Made by a program: the position numbers and the translations under genes
In this document: piece by piece, positions 36,771-44,925 of the stretch
Numbering within the stretch: the stretch's first letter is position 1
How the letters are laid out: each line of letters starts with the position of its first letter
Assembly (NCBI RefSeq): GCF_000015165.1
Contig: NC_009485.1
Span: 7,583,501-7,647,500 of the forward strand
Length of the DNA: 64,000 nt
Source of the DNA: Bradyrhizobium sp. BTAi1
Lineage (GTDB): Bacteria > Pseudomonadota > Alphaproteobacteria > Rhizobiales > Xanthobacteraceae
Reading direction: 5' to 3'
The notes under the pieces: model-generated
What the model was told of the DNA's origin: nothing
Database searches by the model: none
Seen by the model: the letters and a program-made list of their open reading frames with translations, nothing else

Positions 36771-36887
36771 AAAAGGTCCGCTCCTTTAAGAGCGTATTTT
36801 CTCTCCTAAGGGTAGTCCTGCACGAAGCCGAGCGCAAAGTATTGCTATTCGTCCAGGCCTTCGTCCGAGTAGGAAAGTTCATCCCAG

Positions 36888-37214
36888 TTGAACAGCAAAT
36901 ACTCGAAGAAAATTCGCGAAAAGGCCGTCGCCATGGTCGATCGTCGCCGGGTTCGCAATCCGCGTGACCGGACGATCTTTCGGGAAGTCGCGGAGCAACT
37001 CAAAGTCGGCGAGCAGTCGCTGCGGTTGTGGGTGCGGCAATCCGACGCCAAGCGCCTGGGAACACGCAAGCCGATCAAGGCCGGCGGCAATCCCCTTCCG
37101 GAGAACGTCAGCGCAGAGCTGGACGTCCTCCGTCGCAAGATCGAAAAACTCCAGGCGGAGAACGACGTGCTAAAGCGGGCCTTCGTCGCATTCTCATCGG
37201 AATGGTCGAAATAG
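36888..37214 (+). CDS. IS3-type transposase OrfA, solitary
   Basis: A 108-residue protein with an N-terminal HTH (SKKIREKAVAMV...REVAEQLKVGEQSLRLWVRQ) and a C-terminal leucine-zipper-like helix (LDVLRRKIEKLQAENDVLKRAF), the layout of IS3-family OrfA, which starts transposition with OrfB. No OrfB follows; downstream bases give only short frames and no inverted repeat end was found, so this is a remnant. The start is TTG 36888, preceded by weak AGGAAAG. Its GC content looks lower than that of flanking genes. Confidence 0.75.
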   Translation: MNSKYSKKIREKAVAMVDRRRVRNPRDRTIFREVAEQLKVGEQSLRLWVRQSDAKRLGTRKPIKAGGNPLPENVSAELDVLRRKIEKLQAENDVLKRAFVAFSSEWSK

Positions 37215-37716
37215 AAGCTCGCATGATCGAACGTGCGCCGATGGCGAGCGAGAACTGCTAAGAGGCGGGGAACAACTGGATGTCAATCGGCTTGCAGATT
37301 TTGCATACCGAATTAAATCTACCTGCAGTCTCTCATCAGCATAGTCGCGCTTATGACACCGTGGCCCGGCATCAAGGACGCGGGCGAAATGGCCGTCCTG
37401 GCCGCCGCGGCCCCGGGTTCGTAGATGAGTAACGAATGGCGCGCCATTCAGAATAAAACTACGAACTCTTATGTTATTGAAATTCTGATATAATTTCCTA
37501 CACCTGCTTAGCAATAAGGCTGGTCCACGAACGAACCTCTGACGTAAAACGATGATGCGTTTTCGCGTGTGCCCATACCAGCACTTTGGCGCCAACGGAC
37601 TTACCGATCTTTGAACGACGTTGTCGCCGCAATAATTCAAACCACGATGGGCGTCGTGTTATCGCGGTTGACTGGCTTGCGTCATCCTAAAGCGGTAGGT
37701 CTGCAAAGTCTCCCTT
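37215..37716. other. Intergenic region with AT-rich repeat
   Basis: No gene recognised. It contains the AT-rich copy B of the repeat seen at 29.6 kb. Confidence 0.5.
37446..37495 (+). repeat. AT-rich flanking repeat, copy B
   Basis: Starts ATTCAGAATAAAACTACGAA and contains TCAGAAT and ATTCTGA as an inverted pair. It matches copy A in 36 of 50 positions. Confidence 0.4.
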
Positions 37717-38025
37717 TCAATTCAATTTTGCAGCGATGGCGGGACCTTGTTCGGTTTGATCAATCATGCGCAATCCCAAATCTATCGCGTCGCGAAGATT
37801 GGCTGCGGCCGCCTTGGTGCACCTCAACCGTCCGGTGGTCAGGAATTTTACTTCAACCTTTCCTCCCGGTGCCGGGGTCAAAACGCGGGCGGCAACTTCG
37901 ATCTGCAAGCAGCCGCCCATCGTGCCGTGGACGGGCACAATGTCAAAATATATAAACGGCGCGGTGTCCAAATCCTCGTAGCTGAAAGGGTCAGCAGACG
38001 GCTTGGTATGTTTAGGGCCAGCCAT
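37717..38025 (-). CDS. Hypothetical protein of about 102 residues
   Basis: Not recognised. The protein has no signal peptide, begins MAGPKHTKPSADPFSYEDLD, and has two conserved-looking segments: APFIYFDIVPVHGTMGGCLQIEVAARVL and KVEVKFLTTGRLRCTKAAAANLRDAIDLGLRMI. The first could be a small beta-sheet binding domain, the second a helix-rich end. A plausible AGGAGACATTCG site precedes ATG 38025. It is divergent from flgF. Its role is unknown. Confidence 0.6.
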   Translation of the reverse strand: MAGPKHTKPSADPFSYEDLDTAPFIYFDIVPVHGTMGGCLQIEVAARVLTPAPGGKVEVKFLTTGRLRCTKAAAANLRDAIDLGLRMIDQTEQGPAIAAKLN

Positions 38026-38189
38026 CGAATGTCTCCTGCCATTGTTACTATTGCACCCGGCTTACATCACGTTCGTGCAATGGCCAAATTCCCTGTTCAG
38101 GACACTCGCGCTGGGTGCGTCAGTTCTGATCTTGGCGCAACCCCTAATTCCGATTAACGTTGCATTGATTCGGCAACGCAGAGGTTCAG

Positions 38190-38930
38190 TTGGTCGGAGA
38201 AACCACTCTCATCAGTCTCTCGCGATTGATGGCGCTGCAGCGCCGGCTCGATGTTGCCGCGAACAACGTGGCGAACAGCCAAACGACGGGTTATCGTGCC
38301 AAGCAGCTTGCCTTTCAAGAGTATCTCAAGCCCGACAAGCCCCCCGAAATAGGTGAAAAGCCCGAACGCCCGTTGTCGCTGGTCGATGCGGCGCTGCCTT
38401 TTACATCCTCTGCGTCCGGCGCCTTCCGGTCTACCGGCAATCCGCTAGACTTGGCAATCAACGGAAATGCGTATTTTGCAATCCAGACGAGCCAGGGGGA
38501 GCGATACACCCGCGACGGCTCCTTTAGTTTGGATGCCAAGGGCCGTCTGGTGACATTGGAAGGTCTGCCCGTTCTTGGCGATAAGGGCGTTATAACCGTT
38601 CCTCCCCGAGCGGGTGAGATCACAATCGACCCCTCCGGCCGTGTTTCAATGCAACAAGTAGAACTCGGAAAACTGAAGCTTGTCAGCTTTGACCCCGGCG
38701 CAAGGCTAGAGGCAGCAGGAGGCAATTTGCTTCGGTCCGCTCAACCGCCAAAAGCGAATGCGGGCTCGGCGACGGTACTGCAAGCCATGCTGGAACAATC
38801 AAATGTTCAGCCGACGATCGAGATGAGCCGCTTGGCCGAGCTCAACCGGTCCTATGAAGTCGCGAGCAAGCTGCTGAAAGACTCGCAGGATATCAATGAA
38901 ATAAGCAAACTCGCTAACGTGCCCGAATAG
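38190..38930 (+). CDS. flgF: Flagellar basal-body rod protein FlgF
   Basis: A 246-residue rod protein. Start LVGETTLISLSRLMALQRRLDVAANNVANSQTTGYR has the rod core ANNxANxxTxGY. PLDLAINGNAYFAIQTSQGERYTRDGSFSLDAKGRLVTLEGLPVLG is the FlgF/FlgG middle, and MEQSNVQPTIEMSRLAELNRSYEVASKLLKDSQDINEISKLANVPE (all in the last 55 residues) is the C-terminal coil. The size fits FlgF rather than FlgG (about 260). TTG 38190 is the likely start. It stands alone on the plus strand, more than 9 kb from the flagellar block, and no flgB, flgC, flgG or ring gene follows. Confidence 0.88.
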   Translation: MVGETTLISLSRLMALQRRLDVAANNVANSQTTGYRAKQLAFQEYLKPDKPPEIGEKPERPLSLVDAALPFTSSASGAFRSTGNPLDLAINGNAYFAIQTSQGERYTRDGSFSLDAKGRLVTLEGLPVLGDKGVITVPPRAGEITIDPSGRVSMQQVELGKLKLVSFDPGARLEAAGGNLLRSAQPPKANAGSATVLQAMLEQSNVQPTIEMSRLAELNRSYEVASKLLKDSQDINEISKLANVPE

Positions 38931-39423
38931 CTCCACTGCTTGTCGAGATCTGCAAGCTTTTGCCGTTCCACTTCAACTGGCGCTTGCAAATGCTGTCTCC
39001 TTGGCTGCAATCGATTTCGACAAGCAGACTGCCAGCAAAGAACGCCGTATCGATTTCGCGAACTTTTCCCCGCCAGATTTCGCGCTGAATCTTGCCGTCA
39101 GCGCCCGAGAAGAGCACGCGGTGAAGGCATCCTTCAGGCGCGCAAAGCTGACCGTTGCCGCATTCAACATGTTCGAAGTGGATCGTTATGACCTGTCGCC
39201 CATCAGAGATCGGCAAATATGTTGCAAAGCCGTTTTTGACCCTGATCGCATCTGCCCCGCACCCCGCTTGTACTTGATGAAGCGCCAGACGGACAACCCC
39301 GGGAAGACGATGCATTTGCGCAGCCGAAAGTTTCGACCAGCCGCCTTGAGCGGCGCCGGAGGCTCTGCCCTGAGCGTCCGCGGCGGCAAGACAAAACGCC
39401 AGCGCGAGGGCTAGTTTCAGCAT
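38914..39423 (-). CDS. Hypothetical secreted protein
   Basis: A 169-residue protein not assigned to a family. Signal peptide MLKLALALAFCLAAADAQGRA fits ATG 39423, which has GGGAGGAG at the right distance; the frame is open to 39516 but that N-terminus is charged. The mature protein has several Cys residues (AGCGADAIRV, HVECGNGQLCAPEGCLHR, IDCSQGDSICKRQL), suggesting disulfide bonds in the periplasm. It is third in an apparent operon with the PilZ and ferritin-like genes. Its end overlaps the flgF tail by 17 bases. Confidence 0.65.
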   Translation of the reverse strand: MLKLALALAFCLAAADAQGRASGAAQGGWSKLSAAQMHRLPGVVRLALHQVQAGCGADAIRVKNGFATYLPISDGRQVITIHFEHVECGNGQLCAPEGCLHRVLFSGADGKIQREIWRGKVREIDTAFFAGSLLVEIDCSQGDSICKRQLKWNGKSLQISTSSGAIRAR

Positions 39424-39458
39424 CGGAAGCTCTCCTCCCAATTCATCAATCTTACCGA

Positions 39459-39704
39459 TCAGCCTCCTCGAAAAACGACTCCCAGCCGCTTTTCCTTCAT
39501 CCATGCGATTTCGCATTCGCGCCGAAACTGATCGACCGCAATATCCAGTACGAAGTGCCGGGGAATTCCAAGCGGGCTCTCCACTTCAAGTAGAGCCCCG
39601 TACACTGTTTGATTTCGGACGGTGCAATCGATAACGGCACCGCCGAACGTGATCTTTCCGGCCTTGAATACCCTCTTCCGCGGGATCGACCTCTTATCGA
39701 CCAT
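39459..39704 (-). CDS. PilZ-domain protein
   Basis: A small protein of about 81 residues matching PilZ, a cyclic-di-GMP receptor module. The start MVDKRSIPRKRVFKAGKITFG supplies the RxxxR motif (RKRVF) followed by strand 1. DCTVRNQTVYGALLEV sits at the usual (D/N)xSxxG place, with N-Q-T-V-Y-G keeping only the Gly of that motif. The end LGVVFRGG is the GVxF-type strand. Because the second motif is not canonical, binding of c-di-GMP is uncertain. ATG 39704 has GAGGTGG upstream; GTG 39713 is an alternative. It follows the ferritin-like gene after 21 bases. Confidence 0.7.
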   Translation of the reverse strand: MVDKRSIPRKRVFKAGKITFGGAVIDCTVRNQTVYGALLEVESPLGIPRHFVLDIAVDQFRRECEIAWMKEKRLGVVFRGG

Positions 39705-39725
39705 GGCAGCCACCTCAAGAGTGGA

Positions 39726-40040
39726 TCAATCGACTTTCTTCTCGGCAGCTTCGCCTTGCTTAACGATGTCTCCTTTCGTGAATAAAATCCCTTGGAGCTC
39801 GGTTCGCCAATCCTTGTTGCGACGAAGAAGAAATTCGAGATTCATGCCAAAATGCTTGAATTCTTCCTTTTGCGCGTTCGCCATGATGGCCTTGGCTTCC
39901 TTGTCCTTTTCGAGCGACATCCGTTGTTCATACCAGCCGATTGCCTCCGCCTCCTCGATCAGCGACGTGATCATTCGCGCAAAGGTACGCGTTTCCTGCG
40001 AAAGCTCTTCTGGCGGTTCGTGATATTGATCGAAGCCCAT
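39726..40040 (-). CDS. Encapsulin-type ferritin-like protein, without visible cargo peptide
   Basis: A 104-residue two-helix protein resembling encapsulated ferritin (EncFtn), which oxidises Fe(II). Helix 1 contains RMITSLIEEAEAIGWYEQRM, where IEEAEAIGWYEQR aligns with the EELEAVDWYDQR-type motif. Helix 2 contains ANAQKEEFKHFGMNLEFLLRR, where EExxH supplies the Glu and His metal ligands. A third part with LQGILFTKGDIV is also family-like. The C-terminus is GEAAEKKVD, without the LTVGSLRR-type encapsulin-targeting signal, and no encapsulin gene lies nearby. GAGGAG precedes ATG 40040. It may work free in the cytosol. Confidence 0.8.
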   Translation of the reverse strand: MGFDQYHEPPEELSQETRTFARMITSLIEEAEAIGWYEQRMSLEKDKEAKAIMANAQKEEFKHFGMNLEFLLRRNKDWRTELQGILFTKGDIVKQGEAAEKKVD

Positions 40041-40308
40041 TTTGATCTCCTCGCATTAAGATGACACTGAGTTCGAGACGCCAGTTGTATTTCAGGGGGG
40101 ACAGTCAATGTTACAAGCCAGTCGTGCGGATGATCGATTCAATTATACACGTATTGCCTTCGCAGGCTAACCTTTGGGCTCCTCGACAAATTAGGAAGAA
40201 ACGAAGAGTTTCCGCCGCCGCCGACCATAATCGCCCCTCCGCCCGCGATAGGTGCGTTAGACGCGATGGCAGGACCCGCACCCAGCCTATGCACAACTAG
40301 AAGAACCA

Positions 40309-40905
40309 TCAGAATTCGCGTCCATGTTTTTCCTGATCAATTTTCGTCGGTCTCCAGCGTCGCGCGTCGAGACGGCCGAACACGGGCAAAAACTCAAACT
40401 CTAGAATAAGGATCACCATCGCAGTCACCAGCCCGGCTATGAGAAGTTCGCCAACCCCTGCGAGCATCCCGACAGCCGCCGTCGCCCAGATGGCGGCCGC
40501 AGTGGTCAAGCCACGGACGTTGCCGCCATCTTTGAGGATCATGCCTCCGCCCAGAAATCCTACGCCGGTCACAACGCCCGCCATCACCTTTTCGGCGGTC
40601 GCCGGGAAGTTCTCGACGCCGACCGCGGTGAACGCAGCCGCTCCCAGGCTGACGAGCATGAAGGTACGGTCGCCTGCTTCCGAACCGCGAAATTCACGCT
40701 CCCATCCAATGGGGAAAGCCAGCGCGACGGCAACGCCGATTCGGACGAGAAGCGCCAGATCGAACCTTGTCGTTCCGCCCGCTTCGCCTGGAGCTGCGAA
40801 TGCAGCATCCATTATTAACCCAAAAATGACGGCGGCGAATAAGAGTGCGAAGACCGAAATAAGAAGTCTCTTGGGCAGCGAAAACACGCATGATCGATGA
40901 AGCAT
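40309..40905 (-). CDS. MgtC/SapB-family membrane protein
   Basis: A 198-residue membrane protein. A TM anchor (LISVFALLFAAVIFGLIMDAAFA) is followed by the MgtC domain: FPIGWEREFRGSEAGDRTFMLVSLGAAAFTAVG, then VTGVGFLGGGMILKDGGNVRGLTTAAAIWATAAVGMLAGVG. The repeat of small residues (GFLGGG, LTTAA) is the family core. MgtC proteins help survival under low Mg2+ or acidic conditions and can modulate the F1Fo ATPase. It follows zntA by 34 bases in the opgC-zntA-mgtC operon. Confidence 0.88.
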   Translation of the reverse strand: MLHRSCVFSLPKRLLISVFALLFAAVIFGLIMDAAFAAPGEAGGTTRFDLALLVRIGVAVALAFPIGWEREFRGSEAGDRTFMLVSLGAAAFTAVGVENFPATAEKVMAGVVTGVGFLGGGMILKDGGNVRGLTTAAAIWATAAVGMLAGVGELLIAGLVTAMVILILEFEFLPVFGRLDARRWRPTKIDQEKHGREF

Positions 40906-40939
40906 CGGATGGTTTCTCTGAGTGCGAGTCTTTGTTGAG

Positions 40940-43180
40940 TTATAGTTTCCTGGCTACTTTAGGTTCAAGAGATCCGGTTGCCGGAAGGCGAAGTAGACGG
41001 AGCGCGTTCATTGTCACCAAAACCGTCGCGCCCGTGTCTGCAAGGATAGCGGGCCATAAGCCGGTGAGCCCGACGACCGTGGTGATGAGAAAGACCGCCT
41101 TCAGTCCGAGTGCGACGAAAATGTTCTGCCGGATGTTGACCATCGTCCGCTTCGACAGGTCGACCATGGCTGCGACATCCGCGACTCGCCCGTGCAGCAC
41201 GGCGGCGTCGGCGGTTTCCAGCGCGACATCCGTACCGCCGCCCATCGCGATGCCGACATCGGCGGCCGCCAGCGCTGGCGCATCATTTATACCGTCGCCG
41301 ATCTTGGCGACCGACCACCCCGCTTTTTGAAAGTTGCCGACCATGCGCTGCTTGTCCTCCGGCAACAACTCCGCTTCAACTTCTATTCCCAGCTGCTTGC
41401 CGATCGCATCCGCCGTGCGGCGATTGTCACCCGTCAGCATGACGGTCCGGATGCCGGCATCCGTCAAAAGCTTGAGCCCGCTTTTCGCGTCAGGGCGGGG
41501 TTCGTCACGCATCGCGATTGCACCCGCGATCTGCCCGTCGACCGCAACCAGCGAAACCGTTTTGCCTTCGTCGTTCAGCGCTGCGATCTTGTTGTCTTGC
41601 TCGTTTGTCAGTGTACAGATCTCCGCGACAGCTTTTGGCGATCCCAAGAATACTTCCGCGCCTTCGACACTGGCCCGAATTCCCTTCCCGCCGATCGCAT
41701 TCGAGCCGGAGGTCGCCGGCAACCAGACATTCTGCTCTGCCGCCTTGGCCAAGATCGCAGTAGCGAGCGGATGACTTGAACCGGACTCGAGCGCTGCGGC
41801 GAAACGCAGGACATCGGCCTCACTGCGTGCGAAGCCGATAATGTCCGTCACCTGGGGCTTGCCGGCGGTGAGCGTGCCGGTCTTGTCGAAACATGCCACG
41901 GTGACCTTGCCGATTTGTTCAAGGACCGCGCCGCCCTTCAGCAGAAGTCCCCGACGCGCGCCGGCAGACAGGCTGGCAGCGATCGCCGCAGGCACAGAGA
42001 TAACCAAGGCGCAAGGACAGCCAATCAGAAGAATAGCCAGAGCCTTGTAGATCCAGCCGTTCCAGGCTCCGCCGAATAGCAGCGGCGGGACGATGGCCAC
42101 CAGAGCCGCGACCGCTACCACGCCGGGCGTGTAGTAGCGCGAGAAGCGGTCGATGAAACGCTCGGTCGGCGCCTTAGACTCCTGCGCCTCCTCGACCAGG
42201 CGCACCACGCGCGCGATCGTATTGTCCGCTGCAGCGGCGGTGACGCGTACGCGTAACAATCCGTCGCCGTTGACGGTACCGGCAAACAACATTGCATCCG
42301 TCCCCTTGCGGATGGGTGTGCTTTCGCCTGTGACCGGCGCTTCGTCGATGGCGCTCTCTCCGGATACGATGACGCCGTCGGCCGGGATGCGGTCGCCGGG
42401 ACGCACCTGGATCATGGCGCCGACCGATAGCGTGTCGGCTTCCACCTCGCGGACCTGACCGTCATCATCCTCGAGCCGGGCGGTCTTTGGAACAAGCTTT
42501 GTCAAGTCCTGGATGCTGGCTCGCGCCCGGCTGGCAGCGACGCCCTCGAGCATTTCGCCGATCAGGAACAGGAAAACGACCGTTGCCGCCTCCTCTGTCG
42601 CGCCGATGAAGACCGCGCCGACCGCGGCAATCGTCATCAGCATCTCGATCGAGAACGGCGTTCCTGCAATCGCTGCGGAAATTGCGCGTTTGCCGATCGG
42701 GACCAGGCCGACCATCATCGCCAGAAGGAATGCCCATTGTTCGGTGGCCGGAATGGCTTTTCCCAATGCGAAGGCGACTGCGAGCGCGGTTCCGGACGCG
42801 ATCGTCAAATCCGCCTTGCTGGTCTGCCACCAGCTCTTGTTCGTGGGGCTGTGATCGTGGACGTGGAAACGGCCGGTGTCTTCCTCGGGAGCGGACACTT
42901 CATGACCAGCGTGTTTGGCTCCGACCTCTTCCGACCCGGTAACGGCATATCCAACAGCCGCGATCTGGCTGCTCATCGTCCTGGTATCCGCCAGATCATG
43001 CCTGACAGTGACCGCGCCCCCAGCGACGGATACGTTCACCTCAGTAACACCGGGTATCCGCCGTAGGGCGTTTTCGATCTTGATCGCGCACCCGGCGCAA
43101 TCCATCCCCTCAACCCGCAACCGGGTGGTAACTGAAGTCGCGGACGCCATCGGGTTGGCTCCATGAGAGTCAGACATCAT
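40940..43180 (-). CDS. Zn/Cd/Pb-type heavy-metal P-type ATPase
   Basis: A 746-residue exporter of the P1B-2 (ZntA) kind. An HMA domain at the N-terminus has GMDCAGCAIKIENALRRIPGV with CAGC metal ligands. A His-rich linker (KHAGHEV...FHVHDHS) follows. The membrane part has the CPC motif (CPCALVISVPAA), P-site DKTGTLTAGKPQVTD, HP motif SSHPLATA, and TGDNRRTADAIG. TM8 has ADTGATVLVTMNALRLL, as in ZntA. ATG 43180 overlaps the opgC stop by 4 bases; the frame continues to 43726 but only inside opgC and without a signal. It exports Zn2+, Cd2+ or Pb2+ from the cytosol. Confidence 0.92.
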   Translation of the reverse strand: MMSDSHGANPMASATSVTTRLRVEGMDCAGCAIKIENALRRIPGVTEVNVSVAGGAVTVRHDLADTRTMSSQIAAVGYAVTGSEEVGAKHAGHEVSAPEEDTGRFHVHDHSPTNKSWWQTSKADLTIASGTALAVAFALGKAIPATEQWAFLLAMMVGLVPIGKRAISAAIAGTPFSIEMLMTIAAVGAVFIGATEEAATVVFLFLIGEMLEGVAASRARASIQDLTKLVPKTARLEDDDGQVREVEADTLSVGAMIQVRPGDRIPADGVIVSGESAIDEAPVTGESTPIRKGTDAMLFAGTVNGDGLLRVRVTAAAADNTIARVVRLVEEAQESKAPTERFIDRFSRYYTPGVVAVAALVAIVPPLLFGGAWNGWIYKALAILLIGCPCALVISVPAAIAASLSAGARRGLLLKGGAVLEQIGKVTVACFDKTGTLTAGKPQVTDIIGFARSEADVLRFAAALESGSSHPLATAILAKAAEQNVWLPATSGSNAIGGKGIRASVEGAEVFLGSPKAVAEICTLTNEQDNKIAALNDEGKTVSLVAVDGQIAGAIAMRDEPRPDAKSGLKLLTDAGIRTVMLTGDNRRTADAIGKQLGIEVEAELLPEDKQRMVGNFQKAGWSVAKIGDGINDAPALAAADVGIAMGGGTDVALETADAAVLHGRVADVAAMVDLSKRTMVNIRQNIFVALGLKAVFLITTVVGLTGLWPAILADTGATVLVTMNALRLLRLPATGSLEPKVARKL

Positions 43181-44319
43181 ACAGCCCTCAATCTGTCGGC
43201 CGTCGATGCCGGTCGCAGGTTGTTGATCCACGATCGGTAGTAGGCGACGGCTGTCATCAAGGCGATGCCAGATAGGCTGACGAACAACTGAAAGGCGATT
43301 GAGGTGGAAACCAATTCGATGAGGAAGCACCCAACGAACGACAGGAATATTCCGACGCAAAATACTTCGAGGGAGCGCTCGCCACAGATTATCGCGGGAC
43401 GCAGGACGGCAAACTTCAACGCCGTCGCGCTGCGCGGCACCAATCTCGCGACGATCAGCGCGAGTGCGAGGAAATGCAGGATCCGATACGGTGCCAGGTT
43501 CGTCTTGTCGTTCGGGAGAAACAGATCCACGACCAGTGCCGGCATCGCGGATGAGAAGCCGAGGCGCGCAGCGAGCGTGACGGCAAGACCGAGCAGCAGG
43601 AAGAGCACGGCCGACCACAGGACCAGGCGGGATGCGGTCAACCGCCTCACCAGGCCCGTTCCGTCGAGCGAAATCCAGGCGCCAATCACGAACAGAAACT
43701 GCCAGGCAAAGGGATTGAAATACCACTCGCCATCGGGATAGCTCGCGAGATTCCAGTCAAAGGTCCGGGCCGCAGCATAGATTGCGAAGGAGACTGCGAG
43801 CGCCAGACCGGGCGTCCGCACCAATAGCCAGAGGAACGGCGGGAACGTGACCATCAGCGCGATGTAGAGAGGCAGGACGTCCAGATTGAGCGGCTTGAAC
43901 TCCAGCAGCAGCCCGTGCTTCAGGAATTCGATCGGATCGGCGATCAAGCGCCGAATGTTAAATTCGTCGAGCAGATAGGCGTGACCGTAATTCTGGGCCA
44001 CGTAGCCGATCGCGGCGACATAAACGACGAACAGCAGGATAAGCGCGAGGTATAGCTGCCAGGCCCGAGCCAGAATGCCGACCGCGGCCACGACAAAGCC
44101 GCCCGCGGCCATCGTCCGCGAATAGACGAGCGCGACCGTGTAGCCGGAGATGAAAACGAACAGGTCGGCCGCGTCGCTGAACCCGTAGTTCTTCATCGTG
44201 ATCCAGGCGACCACGTTATTGGGAATGTGATCGAGAAAGATCGCCCAATTTGCCAGCCCGCGGAAAAGGTCCAACCTCAAGTCACGACCCAAGCCGCTTT
44301 TGGCTACCGCTGTGTTCAT
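43177..44319 (-). CDS. OpgC-domain acyltransferase-like membrane protein
   Basis: A 380-residue protein with about ten TM helices. The start MNTAVAKSGLGRDLRLDLFRGLANWAIFLDHIPNNVV and the LFVFISGYTVALVYSRTM segment match the OpgC group, which transfers succinyl residues to osmoregulated periplasmic glucans. ATG 44319 lies one base after a 29-codon small ORF; the frame is open upstream to TTG 44370, which lacks the family start. It overlaps zntA by 4 bases, so the metal ATPase is made from the same transcript. The glucan link to metal stress may be envelope protection (inference). Confidence 0.86.
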   Translation of the reverse strand: MNTAVAKSGLGRDLRLDLFRGLANWAIFLDHIPNNVVAWITMKNYGFSDAADLFVFISGYTVALVYSRTMAAGGFVVAAVGILARAWQLYLALILLFVVYVAAIGYVAQNYGHAYLLDEFNIRRLIADPIEFLKHGLLLEFKPLNLDVLPLYIALMVTFPPFLWLLVRTPGLALAVSFAIYAAARTFDWNLASYPDGEWYFNPFAWQFLFVIGAWISLDGTGLVRRLTASRLVLWSAVLFLLLGLAVTLAARLGFSSAMPALVVDLFLPNDKTNLAPYRILHFLALALIVARLVPRSATALKFAVLRPAIICGERSLEVFCVGIFLSFVGCFLIELVSTSIAFQLFVSLSGIALMTAVAYYRSWINNLRPASTADRLRAV

Positions 44320-44320
44320 G

Positions 44321-44410
44321 TCATCCGTACCCGAGCGTTGCGACCGCAATGCTCCCATCCGAAGGTTCAATGCGGAAGCGCATCCGAACAGCTTGTGAGT
44401 TGTCGCTCAT
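44321..44410 (-). CDS. Small ORF of 29 codons coupled to opgC
   Basis: ATG 44410 lies 7 bases behind a perfect AAGGAG and opens a 29-codon frame (MSDNSQAVRMRFRIE...) that ends TGA one base before the opgC start (TGA-C-ATG). opgC itself has no clear ribosome-binding site, so termination and re-initiation may be how it is translated. It could be a leader peptide or a functional small protein; no homologue is known to me. Confidence 0.4.
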   Translation of the reverse strand: MSDNSQAVRMRFRIEPSDGSIAVATLGYG

Positions 44411-44458
44411 GATCGACTCCTTGACCGCACCGGCGAAGCTTGACGCATTGATTTAATT

Positions 44459-44917
44459 TCACGTCTTACCCTCCTGACGGAGCCGCTTATACAGCGCTGC
44501 TACGGCGTCCGAGAAATCCAGCGAGACGTTCCGCGCGCAGTAATCTTCCAAATAATGCAGTTGTTTGATCAGATCGAAGGACACCGGAGCGAGGTCGAGA
44601 CCCTCATCAACACCCGGCGGCCGGCTCGATATGATTCCGCTCATGAACCCTTGCGCCCACGCCAGATAGTCTCGTCGAACCGCAGGATTGGCTTTGACGT
44701 CATCGGAGAACCGCTGGCACGTCGTGGCGCCCAGACCGACGATTTTTGCCGTTTGTGCCTGCGCCCGGAGGGGTCGAGATGCGCCGGCCGCGAAAACGTC
44801 AGCCAAAAACAGCGAAACGATCAGGAGCACGCGCGCGGCGCTACTAACACGCGCCGGCACGGTCACATGGCGGTTCACCTTGCGACATTCTTTTAAGCTT
44901 CGCTCGTCTTGCTCCAA
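44459..44917 (-). CDS. Hypothetical secreted protein in the czc operon
   Basis: A 152-residue protein not recognised by function. A hydrophobic export segment (RVLLIVSLFLADVFAAGASRPLRA) is followed by KIVGLGATTCQRFSDDVKANP, then RDYLAWAQGFMSGIIS and QLHYLEDYCARNVSLDF. Two Cys residues (in TTCQ and DYCA) could form a disulfide. This layout recalls small periplasmic proteins of Rap1a or HdeA-like size. It lies 8 bases after the 127-residue secreted protein, so it is probably the last gene of the czc operon. Confidence 0.65.
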   Translation of the reverse strand: MEQDERSLKECRKVNRHVTVPARVSSAARVLLIVSLFLADVFAAGASRPLRAQAQTAKIVGLGATTCQRFSDDVKANPAVRRDYLAWAQGFMSGIISSRPPGVDEGLDLAPVSFDLIKQLHYLEDYCARNVSLDFSDAVAALYKRLRQEGKT

Positions 44918-44925
44918 CGATCGTC

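Noticed and set aside
43181..43726. N-terminal extension of the P-type ATPase frame
   Set aside because: It lies wholly within opgC; the conserved N-terminus and ribosome-binding site are at 43180.
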